Counted from the stretch's first letter, positions 1 to 7,883 are shown. The stretch: 37,391 bases of DNA from an uncultured Burkholderiales bacterium (GCA_903910745.1 CAIWAO010000057.1:1-37391), one strand, 5' to 3'. The notes: a model not told the origin generated them from the sequence alone. Numbers and translations: made by a program.

Positions 1-657
1 AATGATCACCTGTGCCAGCAGTCCTGCTGTTGGGATTCCCTTATCAATGACTTGGGCTGGCACAGGAGCCTGAACCAGCGTCTGGCAGTGTGCACATGCC
101 CACTTGCCCCGGATATGGCGCTCAACAGTGAAGACGCCTGGAACGTAATCCAACTTTTCAGATACATCCTCACCAATGCGCTTGAGCGCATGTCCGCAGC
201 CACAGGCCGTGGACTCTACTTCGTGGTGAATATCAGTGCGGGGCAAATGCTCAGGTAGCGCTTGGCGCTTAGCCACCAGTCTTTGGTGCTGAGGAACGGT
301 GACTTGAACACCTAAGCCGCTGATCTCTTCTTCAACGGCTGAGATATCAGCCAGTCTAGACTCCTCAAAGAGTTCTACTTGTTCACCACCGAGTTGTTCA
401 CTCTTTTTACCAAAGCGTTGACGCTTTAGGTAAGACAACTCAAACGTTAACTTCTCGTTGAGTGCTTTGGTGTTTTGTAGGTCATCACTCGTTTGCGCAA
501 TGAGCTTGTCACGCTGAACGATGATCTGATCCTTTTCCGCAAGGGCCTGTGCAGCAGTACGAGCATGCTCTTCAAATAATGCAATAACGTCCTCGATACT
601 CTTGCCTTGCAACTGCTGTGCAATAGAGCCTTTGTAAGAGAAGTCTGCGTTGAACAT
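1..657 (-). CDS. tnpC: IS66 transposase TnpC, N-terminal 219 residues (cut by window edge)
   Basis: Translating the minus strand from the ATG at 657 gives an open frame of 219 codons to the window edge. It has the standard IS66 TnpC N-terminal layout: a leucine-rich, probably coiled-coil region (about residues 25-75), the basic block LKRQRFGKKSEQ around residues 76-87, then a zinc-finger-like region with a CGC pair followed about 35 residues later by CAHC. The catalytic DDE core would lie in the missing part. An in-frame TGA lies at 670-672, so this ATG is the only good start. It is 79 bp downstream of tnpB with no obvious Shine-Dalgarno sequence. Identification is from motif recognition. Confidence 0.88.
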   Translation of the reverse strand, partial: MFNADFSYKGSIAQQLQGKSIEDVIALFEEHARTAAQALAEKDQIIVQRDKLIAQTSDDLQNTKALNEKLTFELSYLKRQRFGKKSEQLGGEQVELFEESRLADISAVEEEISGLGVQVTVPQHQRLVAKRQALPEHLPRTDIHHEVESTACGCGHALKRIGEDVSEKLDYVPGVFTVERHIRGKWACAHCQTLVQAPVPAQVIDKGIPTAGLLAQVII

Positions 658-736
658 GAGTGTATTTTGTCATACTGTGTTCACTCAACAATTGGGACAT
701 TTCCTCTTGATTTCTCAATCGATTTTTACTCATAAT

Positions 737-1072
737 TTAAACACTTTTGATCACACTTGTGGCTCCTATTCGTTGCCATGGCAGACCGACTACTAGCGCC
801 CTGAGTTGCTCCATATTCATCGTGTGTTTCAACAGCTTTAAATCTCTTGGCCAATTAAATGTTCCTTCACTGAGTCGCCGCGTGCACAACCACATTCCGT
901 AACCATCTTGGACGAAGACCTTCATACGATTAGCTCTAGCATTGGCAAACAGGTAGGCATGGTGGGGCTGAGCAGAACCAAAGACGAGCACCACCTTGGT
1001 CAATAAAGTATCTAGGCCTGCGCGCATGTCCATGGGCTCAGTTGAGAGCCATACTTCCTCAATGCGGATCAC
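737..1072 (-). CDS. tnpB: IS66 accessory protein TnpB
   Basis: Small IS66 Orf2-type protein needed for transposition together with TnpA and TnpC; its biochemical role is not well defined. The sequence carries the family pattern: a PMDMRAGLDTL segment near the N terminus, then HHAYLFANARANRMKV and a GMWLCTRRLSEGTF segment. I place the start at GTG 1072, because it overlaps the tnpA TGA stop as GTGA, an arrangement typical of translational coupling in this family, and gives 111 residues, close to the usual length. The longer reading from 1126 would add 18 residues that are simply the tnpA tail read in another frame. Confidence 0.85.
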   Translation of the reverse strand: MIRIEEVWLSTEPMDMRAGLDTLLTKVVLVFGSAQPHHAYLFANARANRMKVFVQDGYGMWLCTRRLSEGTFNWPRDLKLLKHTMNMEQLRALVVGLPWQRIGATSVIKSV

Positions 1073-1440
1073 AGAAGTAAGGCTTTCAGTAAATGCATGC
1101 ATTCCAAGGCACGAGACGCGGGCCATTCAATATCGATCGATAGATCAGCTTTGCTTAAACTCAGAATCAGCGTAGCTTTGTCGGAATGGTTTTCAGTCAA
1201 TTGGTCTTCGATTTGAATGAAACCTGGCGAAGTGGCTTGCTGGGATCGACTTCCCAGCGCGGGCAGATCGGTCTTTTGCTCAAACTCTCTGACCCAGCGG
1301 TGCACGACATTAGCATTCAGGTTGTGCGTCCTTGAAATGGAGGCAATCGAGACGTGAGGCTGAAGACATGCAGCCACAATCTGCTCTTTGAACTCAACAG
1401 AGTAATTGACCCTGGGTTTGCGTTGGGGCTTAATTTCCAT
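1069..1440 (-). CDS. tnpA: IS66 accessory protein TnpA (helix-turn-helix)
   Basis: First gene of the IS66 operon. The N-terminal half has a transposase-type helix-turn-helix: YSVEFKEQIVAACLQ, then SIASISRTHNLNANVVHRW, the usual IS3/IS66 OrfA-like DNA-binding fold. I choose ATG 1440 (MEIKPQRKPRVNYS), giving 123 residues, as it matches where such proteins normally begin. An upstream in-frame start at 1473 would add 11 residues unlike the family. The gene ends inside the start of tnpB (GTGA overlap). The promoter should lie between 1440 and the terminal repeat at 1525. It was not resolved. Confidence 0.85.
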   Translation of the reverse strand: MEIKPQRKPRVNYSVEFKEQIVAACLQPHVSIASISRTHNLNANVVHRWVREFEQKTDLPALGSRSQQATSPGFIQIEDQLTENHSDKATLILSLSKADLSIDIEWPASRALECMHLLKALLL

Positions 1441-1504
1441 AGTGTCTATGTGTCCACAATCCATAATGGACACAAATGTACTAAGCCTCTAAGTTACCAG
1501 CAAG

Positions 1505-1535
1505 ATGACATCACCGGACGCTTACACTGTAGAAT
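1505..1535 (+). promoter_or_regulatory. Candidate hybrid promoter across the IS66/host junction, reading into mipA
   Basis: A -35-like ATGACA (1505-1510, 5 of 6 matches to consensus) lies inside the IS66 end. A -10-like TAGAAT (1530-1535, 5 of 6) begins in the presumed target duplication, 5 bp outside the element. The spacer is 19 bp, longer than the optimal 17. Transcription would start near 1542, 18 bp ahead of the mipA ATG. Pattern match only. Confidence 0.35.
1509..1525 (-). repeat. IS66 terminal inverted repeat (tnpA side)
   Basis: On the minus strand the element begins GTAAGCGTCCGGTGATG at 1525. The leading GTAAGCG is the common start of IS66-family ends. The partner repeat lies outside the window, so exact repeat length cannot be fixed. 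Confidence 0.75.
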
Positions 1536-1559
1536 GTAGGATCTGATTTAGTTTTTCCT

Positions 1560-2351
1560 ATGCTTATGAAATCTAGCAATAAACTTCTGCTCTTTGCCCT
1601 ACTTTATTTTTTCGATCTATCTGGTGCGTTATCACAAACTATAGAATCCCAATCTGAGGGAGACCTTAAAGAAAGAATCCAAGGTGACATTGGTGTGGCT
1701 GTTTATTATCAAAATAGCTTCACACACACCGGTGAATCATCAACGCAAATACTTCCCTACGCCTATTTTGACTATGATCGCTTTTTTGCAAGAATTGATA
1801 CATTTGGATTTAAAACGATTCCAATAGGTATGGGATATCTAGAGATCGTTGGCAGATACAACCAAGAGGGATTCACACCTAAATCAAGTCCCTATACACT
1901 ACTAAACCCTCGAAATTTACCTGTACCCCTTGGACTGGGCACCTTTCAGTTGACACCCTATGGTGCTTTTTTTATCTACGGCTTTAACGACTTCAATGCC
2001 TCTAAGGGTGGAAAAATGGCTGAGTTTACATATGCTGCTGAAGTTAAATTACCACTATCCATAAATATCTATCCACTTATTGGGTTTGATTACAAAGACA
2101 AAAAATATGTTAATTATTTTTACGGCATCACTCCAGCTGAGTCGCAAATTTCTGGCCTTAGCGCCTATTCGTCAAATGGGGGAATTTCCCCCTACGCGGC
2201 TTTAGCTGTAGAGGTACCTTTAGGCCCGAATTGGGTTATCAATTCCTATTTCAAGCATAAATGGCTTGCACCTGCGATAACCAACAGCCCACTCATATCT
2301 GGTAGATATTTAGATAATATCTTCATCAGCTTAGACCGTCACTTTGAGTAA
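1560..2351 (+). CDS. MipA/OmpV-family outer-membrane beta-barrel protein
   Basis: A 263-residue secreted protein with an N-terminal signal peptide (basic MKSSNK, hydrophobic LLLFALLYFF, small residues GALS around 25). The rest alternates short beta-strand-like segments rich in Y, F and G, with the family's YVNYFYGITPAES segment near residues 180-192, fitting MipA/OmpV barrels. E. coli MipA is a scaffold linking the lytic transglycosylase MltA to PBP1B; others in the family are porin-like, so the precise role here is open. It is followed 20 bp later by the MgtC/DUF4010 gene, probably co-transcribed. There is no good Shine-Dalgarno sequence before either ATG 1560 or ATG 1566. Its original upstream region has been separated from it by the IS66 element. 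Confidence 0.8.
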   Translation: MLMKSSNKLLLFALLYFFDLSGALSQTIESQSEGDLKERIQGDIGVAVYYQNSFTHTGESSTQILPYAYFDYDRFFARIDTFGFKTIPIGMGYLEIVGRYNQEGFTPKSSPYTLLNPRNLPVPLGLGTFQLTPYGAFFIYGFNDFNASKGGKMAEFTYAAEVKLPLSINIYPLIGFDYKDKKYVNYFYGITPAESQISGLSAYSSNGGISPYAALAVEVPLGPNWVINSYFKHKWLAPAITNSPLISGRYLDNIFISLDRHFE

Positions 2352-2371
2352 ATATTTAACCATTAAACGAT

Positions 2372-3640
2372 ATGCAATACCTAGGCTGGATTCCGCATCA
2401 AGGCATACAAATACTGTTTGTTTTTTTCTTAACCTTCATTATCGGCCTAGAACGAGAAGGTAAAAAATTTGAAGAAGATCACATTTCGTTTGGAGGGGTT
2501 AGAACCTATCCACTTATAGGTCTGATTGGATTCTCGCTTTCGACAATATCTAAGGATGATCTGACTTTAGTTTCAATTGGTTTTATCGGCTTAACTCTAT
2601 TTCTGTTGACAGCCTATTGGCATAAATTAACCACTGTTGGGAACCCCACCATTGCTAGCTATATGACCGCTTTATCAACTTACGTGATGGGGGTAGTAGC
2701 TAGTCATGATTTATTTTGGTTAGCGACTACTCTAACAGTTATCAATATCTTACTTTTAGAACTGAAAATATGGCTTGGTCAATTGGCTAAAAAAATTGAC
2801 GAAGGTGAGATCCTTACCTTCGCGAAATTTCTTTTGTTGTTGGCTGTTGTTTTGCCTTTATTACCTAATGAGGCCTTTACTGAATATCAGATTAACCCAT
2901 TTAAAACTTGGCTGGTCGTTGTTGCTGTTAGCAGTGTTTCTTACGGAAGCTACGTCTTACAAAAACTCTCTAAAGGTGCAGATGGACTGCTATTAACTGC
3001 TCTTTTGGGTGGGCTTTACTCCTCAACAGTGACTACAGTAGCACTGGCAAGAAAGTCTAAAGAGGAATCTGCTCCAAAGCTGATTTCAGGCGTAATTTTG
3101 ATGGCATCTGGCATGATGTATCTAAGAATTATTGTATTGCTTGGGCTTTTCAACCCCATCATTATGAAAATACTTTGGATTCCCTTCGTATGCTTATCAC
3201 TGCTAGCTTTGGTGGGTGGGTATGCTTGGTCAAGACTTGGCGATGTCCGCCTTGATGAGGTTCAACACGAGTCAAAGGGACATAACCCTTTAGAAGTTAA
3301 GTCTGGGCTAGTTTTTGCTATTTTATTTGTCGTCATGCTTGTCGTGACACACGTCTCAATTGATTATTTCGGCAATTCAGGCGTTTATACACTTGCATTA
3401 ATTATGGGAGTTGCTGATGTTGACCCCTTTATTATGGGACTTACTCAAGCGGTACCTAATTTAACTCCGGGAGAGGTCGCATCAATTGGAATACTGATTG
3501 CGACCTCTATGAACAATCTTGCTAAAGGCATATATGCCTATGTGTTATCAAGCAAAGAATCAGCAAAACTGAGTTTGGGACTTTTGGCTGGACTATCCAT
3601 TGCTGGATTCATACCAGCTGTGCTTTTATGGTACAGGTAG
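2372..3640 (+). CDS. MgtC/SapB-DUF4010 family multi-pass membrane protein
   Basis: A 422-residue integral membrane protein with about a dozen hydrophobic segments. The N-terminal part has the MgtC/SapB signature GLEREGKK (about residues 24-31) followed by GGVRTYPLIGL. The C-terminal half, with the LLTALLGGLYSSTVTTVALARK segment and a GVADVDPFIMGL segment, corresponds to DUF4010. MgtC proteins affect Mg2+ homeostasis and ATP-synthase activity in pathogens; the function of the DUF4010 fusion form is unknown. The start ATG is 20 bp after the mipA-like stop with no clear ribosome-binding site, suggesting coupling to the upstream gene. The next gene is convergent. Confidence 0.78.
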   Translation: MQYLGWIPHQGIQILFVFFLTFIIGLEREGKKFEEDHISFGGVRTYPLIGLIGFSLSTISKDDLTLVSIGFIGLTLFLLTAYWHKLTTVGNPTIASYMTALSTYVMGVVASHDLFWLATTLTVINILLLELKIWLGQLAKKIDEGEILTFAKFLLLLAVVLPLLPNEAFTEYQINPFKTWLVVVAVSSVSYGSYVLQKLSKGADGLLLTALLGGLYSSTVTTVALARKSKEESAPKLISGVILMASGMMYLRIIVLLGLFNPIIMKILWIPFVCLSLLALVGGYAWSRLGDVRLDEVQHESKGHNPLEVKSGLVFAILFVVMLVVTHVSIDYFGNSGVYTLALIMGVADVDPFIMGLTQAVPNLTPGEVASIGILIATSMNNLAKGIYAYVLSSKESAKLSLGLLAGLSIAGFIPAVLLWYR

Positions 3641-3680
3641 CAGTTTATAAAAACCAATTAACTGATTTACTTTTACAAAT

Positions 3681-4145
3681 TTACTTTTCAGGCTCTTCAC
3701 CAATATTAGGTCTCTCTGCGGCTCGTATATCTGCGGTGAATGCTTTTCCTGAATCTGTCAATACTAGCTTCTTAAGCGCTCCGCCCTTACCCTTTGTTGA
3801 GTCTCTTAAAGGGCTAAACGATACCGTTACTTTATCCCCGGCTTTCACTGCAGTGCGAGTCCACCCATCTCTAACTAAATTTCCTGGGCTTGTCATCTCC
3901 ATTAGCCAAATGGAGGGCTCCTCACCACTTACACTTCCGTTGATGAAAATAGCCACATGGGGATTAGTCCACTGAACCTCTTTGACAGTTCCAACAATAG
4001 TCACACTTTTCGTGTGATCAAACATCGCTGTTGAATGGTGAGCGTTAGCACTAGTATGAGAAAAGCAAATCACAGTCAAAGTACAAAAAAATACCGGACT
4101 TAACTTTCGGACTGAACTGACAAACAACTGATTTAAATAATTCAC
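3681..4145 (-). CDS. DUF6152-type secreted protein with His-His mature N terminus
   Basis: A 154-residue exported protein, last gene of a four-gene minus-strand cassette. The start is GTG 4145, preceded by AGGAG at 5 bp. The signal peptide ends in SANA, and predicted cleavage after residue 35 would leave a mature protein beginning HHSTAMFD. The domain then shows VTIVGTVKEVQWTNPHVAIFI, a beta-rich OB-like pattern, and a GDKVTVSFSPLRD segment, as in DUF6152 proteins. No function is established for the family. The exposed His pair invites a metal-binding idea, but that is inference. The gap to the upstream gene is 21 bp. Confidence 0.75.
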   Translation of the reverse strand: MNYLNQLFVSSVRKLSPVFFCTLTVICFSHTSANAHHSTAMFDHTKSVTIVGTVKEVQWTNPHVAIFINGSVSGEEPSIWLMEMTSPGNLVRDGWTRTAVKAGDKVTVSFSPLRDSTKGKGGALKKLVLTDSGKAFTADIRAAERPNIGEEPEK

Positions 4146-4166
4146 ATCAACTCCTAAAAAAATTTG

Positions 4167-5021
4167 TTACTTCGGTGGAATTCTGTTGCCGCCAATATCG
4201 TGCTCTATCCTCTCGAATATAGACCATCCGTCTTTGTCAACTTTTGGCGCATAGTAACCTTCTTCACATGTACCCTCAACGATATCAAATTTCCTAGCTC
4301 GTTGACGAAAAAATATACGCGTGGTTTTCCAAGGCTTGGTCAATACTTTAGGAGCAATGATTTCTAAATCATCGTGCAAAATATCCTTTCCAGCAAGATG
4401 TAATCGTTCGATCACATGCATGTCTCCATTGTTTGGCACACCCAGCGCCTCTGAAATTGCTAAATAGGCTTGAGGTAAGATGCCCACAGTATCAATCACC
4501 AGGGTGTCCCCTTCCCAAGTTCCAATCGAATGTCCATGAAATGTGGGGTCAGGGTCCTCAGGGTGGGCTCGTCCATCGGTGTATATACGACGTATACGGT
4601 TGCCGTCAGATTCACCCAGCATAGTTACTCTTCCCGGGGTAAACAAAATTTCCATTGCGTTATGGGTTATCAACATCCAAGAAGGCATAGATTCTGGCAA
4701 GCAACCCCAAAAAACCAAAAAGGGTCTACCCTCCTTTAGCTCATTCATCTGGTGCTGAATAAGCGCCGCAGCTTTGGAGTTCCAGGGGGGAGGATTTGTT
4801 TTGACCTGTAAGTCTTGATCCGTAACTTTAGGATTCCATACACCTGACCAATCAGGCAAATTTGAAATACTAGCCCAGTCCTTTGGTGTTGGAGCTGGAT
4901 TCATGATAACTTTTTCAGCTGAATAGGATGGCTGAGATAGGCAAATACTCAGGGCCGTGGCAATCAGCATCAAATGCAATAGTCCATAGCTCATACGACG
5001 TAAAAACATCAAACGAATCAT
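4167..5021 (-). CDS. Secreted protein of unknown function, partner of DUF6644/DUF6152 proteins
   Basis: A 284-residue exported protein. ATG 5021 is preferred over TTG 5024, as AGGAG lies 9 bp upstream. The signal peptide covers roughly residues 1-34, ending SYSA. The mature part contains PDWSGVWNPK, then a conserved block RIYTDGRAHPEDPDPTFHGHSIGTWEGDTLVIDT around residues 145-180, a pattern I recognise from many unannotated secreted proteins often found beside DUF6152 or DUF6644 genes. A C-terminal CEEGYYAPK segment follows. I know of no assigned reaction. Spacing of about 21 bp on both sides places it firmly in the cassette. Confidence 0.7.
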   Translation of the reverse strand: MIRLMFLRRMSYGLLHLMLIATALSICLSQPSYSAEKVIMNPAPTPKDWASISNLPDWSGVWNPKVTDQDLQVKTNPPPWNSKAAALIQHQMNELKEGRPFLVFWGCLPESMPSWMLITHNAMEILFTPGRVTMLGESDGNRIRRIYTDGRAHPEDPDPTFHGHSIGTWEGDTLVIDTVGILPQAYLAISEALGVPNNGDMHVIERLHLAGKDILHDDLEIIAPKVLTKPWKTTRIFFRQRARKFDIVEGTCEEGYYAPKVDKDGWSIFERIEHDIGGNRIPPK

Positions 5022-5042
5022 CAATTGAGACTCCTTAATAAT

Positions 5043-5624
5043 TTAACCGGAAAAGGTAGGTTGAATAGAGAACCCAATCCAACGTCCCAAAGCTATTATG
5101 AAAATCCAAAATACAACCGAGAGAACCGCTGACCAGCGACCATAGGCCCAAAAGGAAACTTTAAAAATCACATCACGAAATTGAGAGTTATTTGATATTT
5201 CAGCGCCAATCAGTGGTGAAGGATAACTTAAGTCATCGGTCAAAACTCGGTTGTGGTACCAAACATGAAAAACAATCATGTTCAACCCAGCGAGTGATAA
5301 AAAAAGTATTTTCAGTTGAAAAAATATGTTGTGTGCGTAGTTAACCGCATTTGAGGAAAATAAAGCAAAGCCTGTAACAACAGCAACTACGAACATAAGC
5401 CAAGTTATGGGAAGTAATTCATTAACAAACTTTTGAAGTCTGCGCTCGTTGTTGGCAAATCGCAAGATTCTTAAGTCAACCCAAATGATACTTCCTAAAA
5501 AAACCGTAACCCCTAGGACATGCAAACTCTCAAGCATGGGAAACAACCAGTCGTTCTCTCTTATCGAGATAGCTATACCCGTCTCAAAAAGCCAATTTAA
5601 TATTCCATCTAATTCCATAAACAC
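5043..5624 (-). CDS. DUF6644-type four-to-five-helix membrane protein
   Basis: A 193-residue integral membrane protein. The GTG at 5624 has AGGA 7 bp upstream; an in-frame ATG at 5618 is the alternative. The family pattern LFPMLESLHVLGVTVFLGSIIWVDLRIL occupies residues 27-54, with His35 in the first membrane helix. A later segment, FQLKILFLSLAGLNMIVFHVWYHN, holds His120 and His124. Intramembrane His residues of this kind can bind heme or metal, as in CopD-like or cytochrome-b-like proteins, but this is inference. It is co-transcribed with the neighbouring, shorter relative and the two secreted proteins. Confidence 0.72.
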   Translation of the reverse strand: MFMELDGILNWLFETGIAISIRENDWLFPMLESLHVLGVTVFLGSIIWVDLRILRFANNERRLQKFVNELLPITWLMFVVAVVTGFALFSSNAVNYAHNIFFQLKILFLSLAGLNMIVFHVWYHNRVLTDDLSYPSPLIGAEISNNSQFRDVIFKVSFWAYGRWSAVLSVVFWIFIIALGRWIGFSIQPTFSG

Positions 5625-5679
5625 ATTTTTTTCCTAAAATCCTGTTGATTTACAACTCAAATACCAATCTATGGATTGG

Positions 5680-6189
5680 CTAGGTGTACGCAATCCACCT
5701 GCCAGCAAAAACAATCAAAATTAATAAAGAAATTAAGGTCAAGGCCAATGTCCTCCCGGTCGTGGTTAATTCGTTTGTAAGTTCAACTGGATTTTTCCAA
5801 TCTATTAATTTGCTAAAAAAAGTTTTCTTGATAAATTGAATATTTACAAAAACGCATATAAGCAAAAGCATTTTGGTTTGGAAAATGGTATTTTCAAGAG
5901 ATCTAGATGGCTCACCAATGATGAGTATGCATCCACTCATTAGGAGAACAACAGTAGAGACTTTAAAGATAGGCCAGAATTTGTTGAACGTATGGGACAA
6001 CGAAAATTCAACTGCAAAATACCCCAACAATCTCAGTGCAATCAACAAGCACGCGGATAGCGCTGCGGATACTGCAAAAATATGAATGATTTGAGTCAAG
6101 GGGACGATTACGTCAGATACCTGGATAGCTTGGCTAAGGTCTGTGTCCTCTAACCAAAGACAAAATTTACTAAGAGCAAGGGTTCGCAT
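5680..6189 (-). CDS. Second, divergent DUF6644-like membrane protein
   Basis: First gene of the minus-strand cassette, 169 residues with about four membrane helices. It shares the layout of its neighbour: a W-rich start (CLWLEDTDLSQAI in place of LNWLFETGIAISI), a His in the first helix (LTQIIHIFAVSAAL), LRLLG in place of VDLRIL, and FQTKMLLLICVFVNIQF in place of FQLKILFLSLAGLNMIVF. The second-half His pair seen in the neighbour is missing here (IQFIKKTFF). Tandem, diverged copies suggest a heterodimer or specialised paralogs. The gap to the next gene is 55 bp; the intergenic region upstream (6190-6335) is AT-rich, with no promoter I can call firmly. Confidence 0.6.
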   Translation of the reverse strand: MRTLALSKFCLWLEDTDLSQAIQVSDVIVPLTQIIHIFAVSAALSACLLIALRLLGYFAVEFSLSHTFNKFWPIFKVSTVVLLMSGCILIIGEPSRSLENTIFQTKMLLLICVFVNIQFIKKTFFSKLIDWKNPVELTNELTTTGRTLALTLISLLILIVFAGRWIAYT

Positions 6190-6335
6190 TTCTAATTATG
6201 AATTGATATCCAATAAAAACAATATTAAACCACTCTAAACTACATTTTTTTAAAAATCGACAAAAAAGTTTGATGATTATTTAGGTTAAGATTAAGGGGA
6301 ATTTGAGGCTGCTTTGAGCTTCGCCAAACCATAAA

Positions 6336-6623
6336 ATGCATAAATATCTTACCCCCTCATACCTGACCAAACCTGGCGCTTTGGTCCTATGTCTCAGCTT
6401 ATTAGTTGGCTGCACATCTGTGCAACAAAGAAAAGACTGGTCTCAAAAAAAGTTTGGCCCACGCTGTGAGTCTGTTGGTTATAAAGCTGATACCCCAGCA
6501 TATTTGGAATGCATTGCCGACGAGGATAGGACTTGGCGAATCAACCAAATGGAGAAAGGCACCCCTTACGAAAATTGGATGCCAATGACTTATCTCCCCT
6601 CAATCACAGATGAGAAAAGATAA
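6336..6623 (+). CDS. Small outer-membrane-type lipoprotein, unknown function
   Basis: A 95-residue protein with a type II signal peptide: hydrophobic ALVLCLSLL followed by the lipobox LVGC, placing the lipidated Cys at residue 26. The mature part contains RCESVGYKADTPAYLECI, a C-x3-GY...TPAYxxC pattern (Cys44 and Cys59) that recurs in many small proteobacterial lipoproteins, where two Cys could form a disulfide. Function is unknown. It stands alone, divergent from the DUF6644 cassette and convergent with the binding-protein gene. Confidence 0.7.
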   Translation: MHKYLTPSYLTKPGALVLCLSLLVGCTSVQQRKDWSQKKFGPRCESVGYKADTPAYLECIADEDRTWRINQMEKGTPYENWMPMTYLPSITDEKR

Positions 6624-6646
6624 AACTCAATCTAGTTTTTGATAAC

Positions 6647-6671
6647 GTCCCCTACTTTAATTTTCGGGGAC
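6647..6671. terminator. Candidate hairpin between convergent genes
   Basis: GTCCCC (6647-6652) pairs with GGGGAC (6666-6671) across a 13-base loop, in the 72 bp between the lipoprotein and binding-protein stops. There is no T-run directly after it on either strand, so it is at best a weak or factor-dependent terminator. Confidence 0.3.
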
Positions 6672-6695
6672 ATCAAGAGCTCAAATATAAGCGGC

Positions 6696-7832
6696 TTACA
6701 GCGCGGTTTTCTGGCCGTCTTTATAAGTGTATAAAGTTGTGGCGGGATTCTTGATCTCTCCATTAGGCTCAAACGCAATATCAGCTGTAATGCCCTTGTA
6801 ATGGGTCTCCACCAACTTTGGGATATACACTTTAGGTTCAACAGAATTGGCACGCTTCATCGCATCTACTAAGACAAAAGTTGCGTCATAAGTGTAGGGT
6901 GAGTAGATCTGAAATTGCCCTGGATATTTGGCATCATAACGCTTTTTCCACGCCAACCCACCTGGCATTTTTGCCAAAGATGCACCGCCTTCTGCACAAA
7001 CCACATTCGTGAGTGTTTTAGCACCGGCTGCTAACTTTGCCACCTCAGTTGTACAGATACCGTCGCCTCCAAAGTACTTTACATTGTTCAAGCCCAATTG
7101 CTCCATCTGTCTAAGCATAGGGCCACCTTGAGGATCCATACCTCCATAAAAAATCGCATCAGGAGACTTTGATTTAATTGAGGTTAATATCGCCATGAAA
7201 TCGGTAGCTTTGTCGTTTGTATACTGCTCATCTACAACTTGCATCCCGATTGATAGGGCTGTCTTTTTAAATACTTCAGCAACGCCTTGTCCGTAAGCAG
7301 TGCGGTCATCGATGATAGCGACCTTCTTTAGGTGCAAGTTTTCAGATGCATAAACTGCTAAACGCCGCCCCAGTGCATCATCATTAGCAATAATTCGGTA
7401 AGTTGTTTTGTAACCTGGTTTGGTTAAAGCAGGATTTGTTGCTGCACCTGTGATGTGCGGGATTCCGCAGTCATTGTAGATCTTGGCAGCGGGTATTGTT
7501 GTACCTGAATTAAGATGTCCGACAATTCCAGCAACTTTAGAGTCACACAATTTTTGAGCCGCAGCAGTGCCTTGCTTGGGATCCGAGGCATCATCTTCAG
7601 CTTGAATTTCGAACTTTATTTTCTTGCCTGCAATGACAATATTTTGTCCATTTAGCTCTTCAATCGCCATCCTTACACCGTTCTCGTTGTCTCGTCCATA
7701 GTGAGCTTGAGCACCACTGATCGGGCCAACGTGCCCTATCTTTACGACCTGAACTTCTTGTGCTGAGGCACTTGAATTTACGGACAAACCGAACAATAAT
7801 ATTGTTGATATGGCGATCGGATTCAATTTCAT
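6696..7832 (-). CDS. Periplasmic substrate-binding protein of a branched-chain-amino-acid-type ABC transporter
   Basis: A 378-residue LivJ/LivK-type binding protein (periplasmic-binding fold type I). ATG 7832 is chosen because CAGGAG lies about 7 bp upstream and a standard signal peptide follows (MKLNPIAIST to NSSASA|QE). The upstream extension to 7877 lacks this. Typical segments are KIGHVGPISGAQAHYGRDNENGVRMAIEELN, the SGTTIPAAKIYNDCGIPHITGAATNP region and KVAIIDDRTAYGQG. The ligand cannot be told from sequence; branched-chain amino acids or aromatic acids are usual. No permease or ATPase gene is nearby, so it is an orphan binding protein here. It lies 51 bp downstream of the small ORF and may have its own promoter. 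Confidence 0.85.
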   Translation of the reverse strand: MKLNPIAISTILLFGLSVNSSASAQEVQVVKIGHVGPISGAQAHYGRDNENGVRMAIEELNGQNIVIAGKKIKFEIQAEDDASDPKQGTAAAQKLCDSKVAGIVGHLNSGTTIPAAKIYNDCGIPHITGAATNPALTKPGYKTTYRIIANDDALGRRLAVYASENLHLKKVAIIDDRTAYGQGVAEVFKKTALSIGMQVVDEQYTNDKATDFMAILTSIKSKSPDAIFYGGMDPQGGPMLRQMEQLGLNNVKYFGGDGICTTEVAKLAAGAKTLTNVVCAEGGASLAKMPGGLAWKKRYDAKYPGQFQIYSPYTYDATFVLVDAMKRANSVEPKVYIPKLVETHYKGITADIAFEPNGEIKNPATTLYTYKDGQKTAL

Positions 7833-7883
7833 CAGAAACTCCTGTATAAAAAAATAAACGTTAATTAATCTTACCACTACTCA

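Larger units (their letters stand above)
1..1525 (-). mobile_element. IS66-family insertion sequence, tnpA-side part; rest lies outside the window
   Basis: Three minus-strand genes in the order tnpA-tnpB-tnpC are the hallmark of IS66-family elements. The outer end, read on the minus strand from 1525, begins GTAAGCGTCCGGTGATG, which fits the family's usual GTAAGCG-type terminal repeat. tnpC runs off the left edge, so the other terminal repeat is not visible. If the element is intact, the 8 bases at 1526-1533 (actgtaga) should be the target duplication and should recur beyond the far end. The element sits 34 bp upstream of the mipA-like gene. No frameshift or stop is seen in the visible parts, so it may be active. 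Confidence 0.9.
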
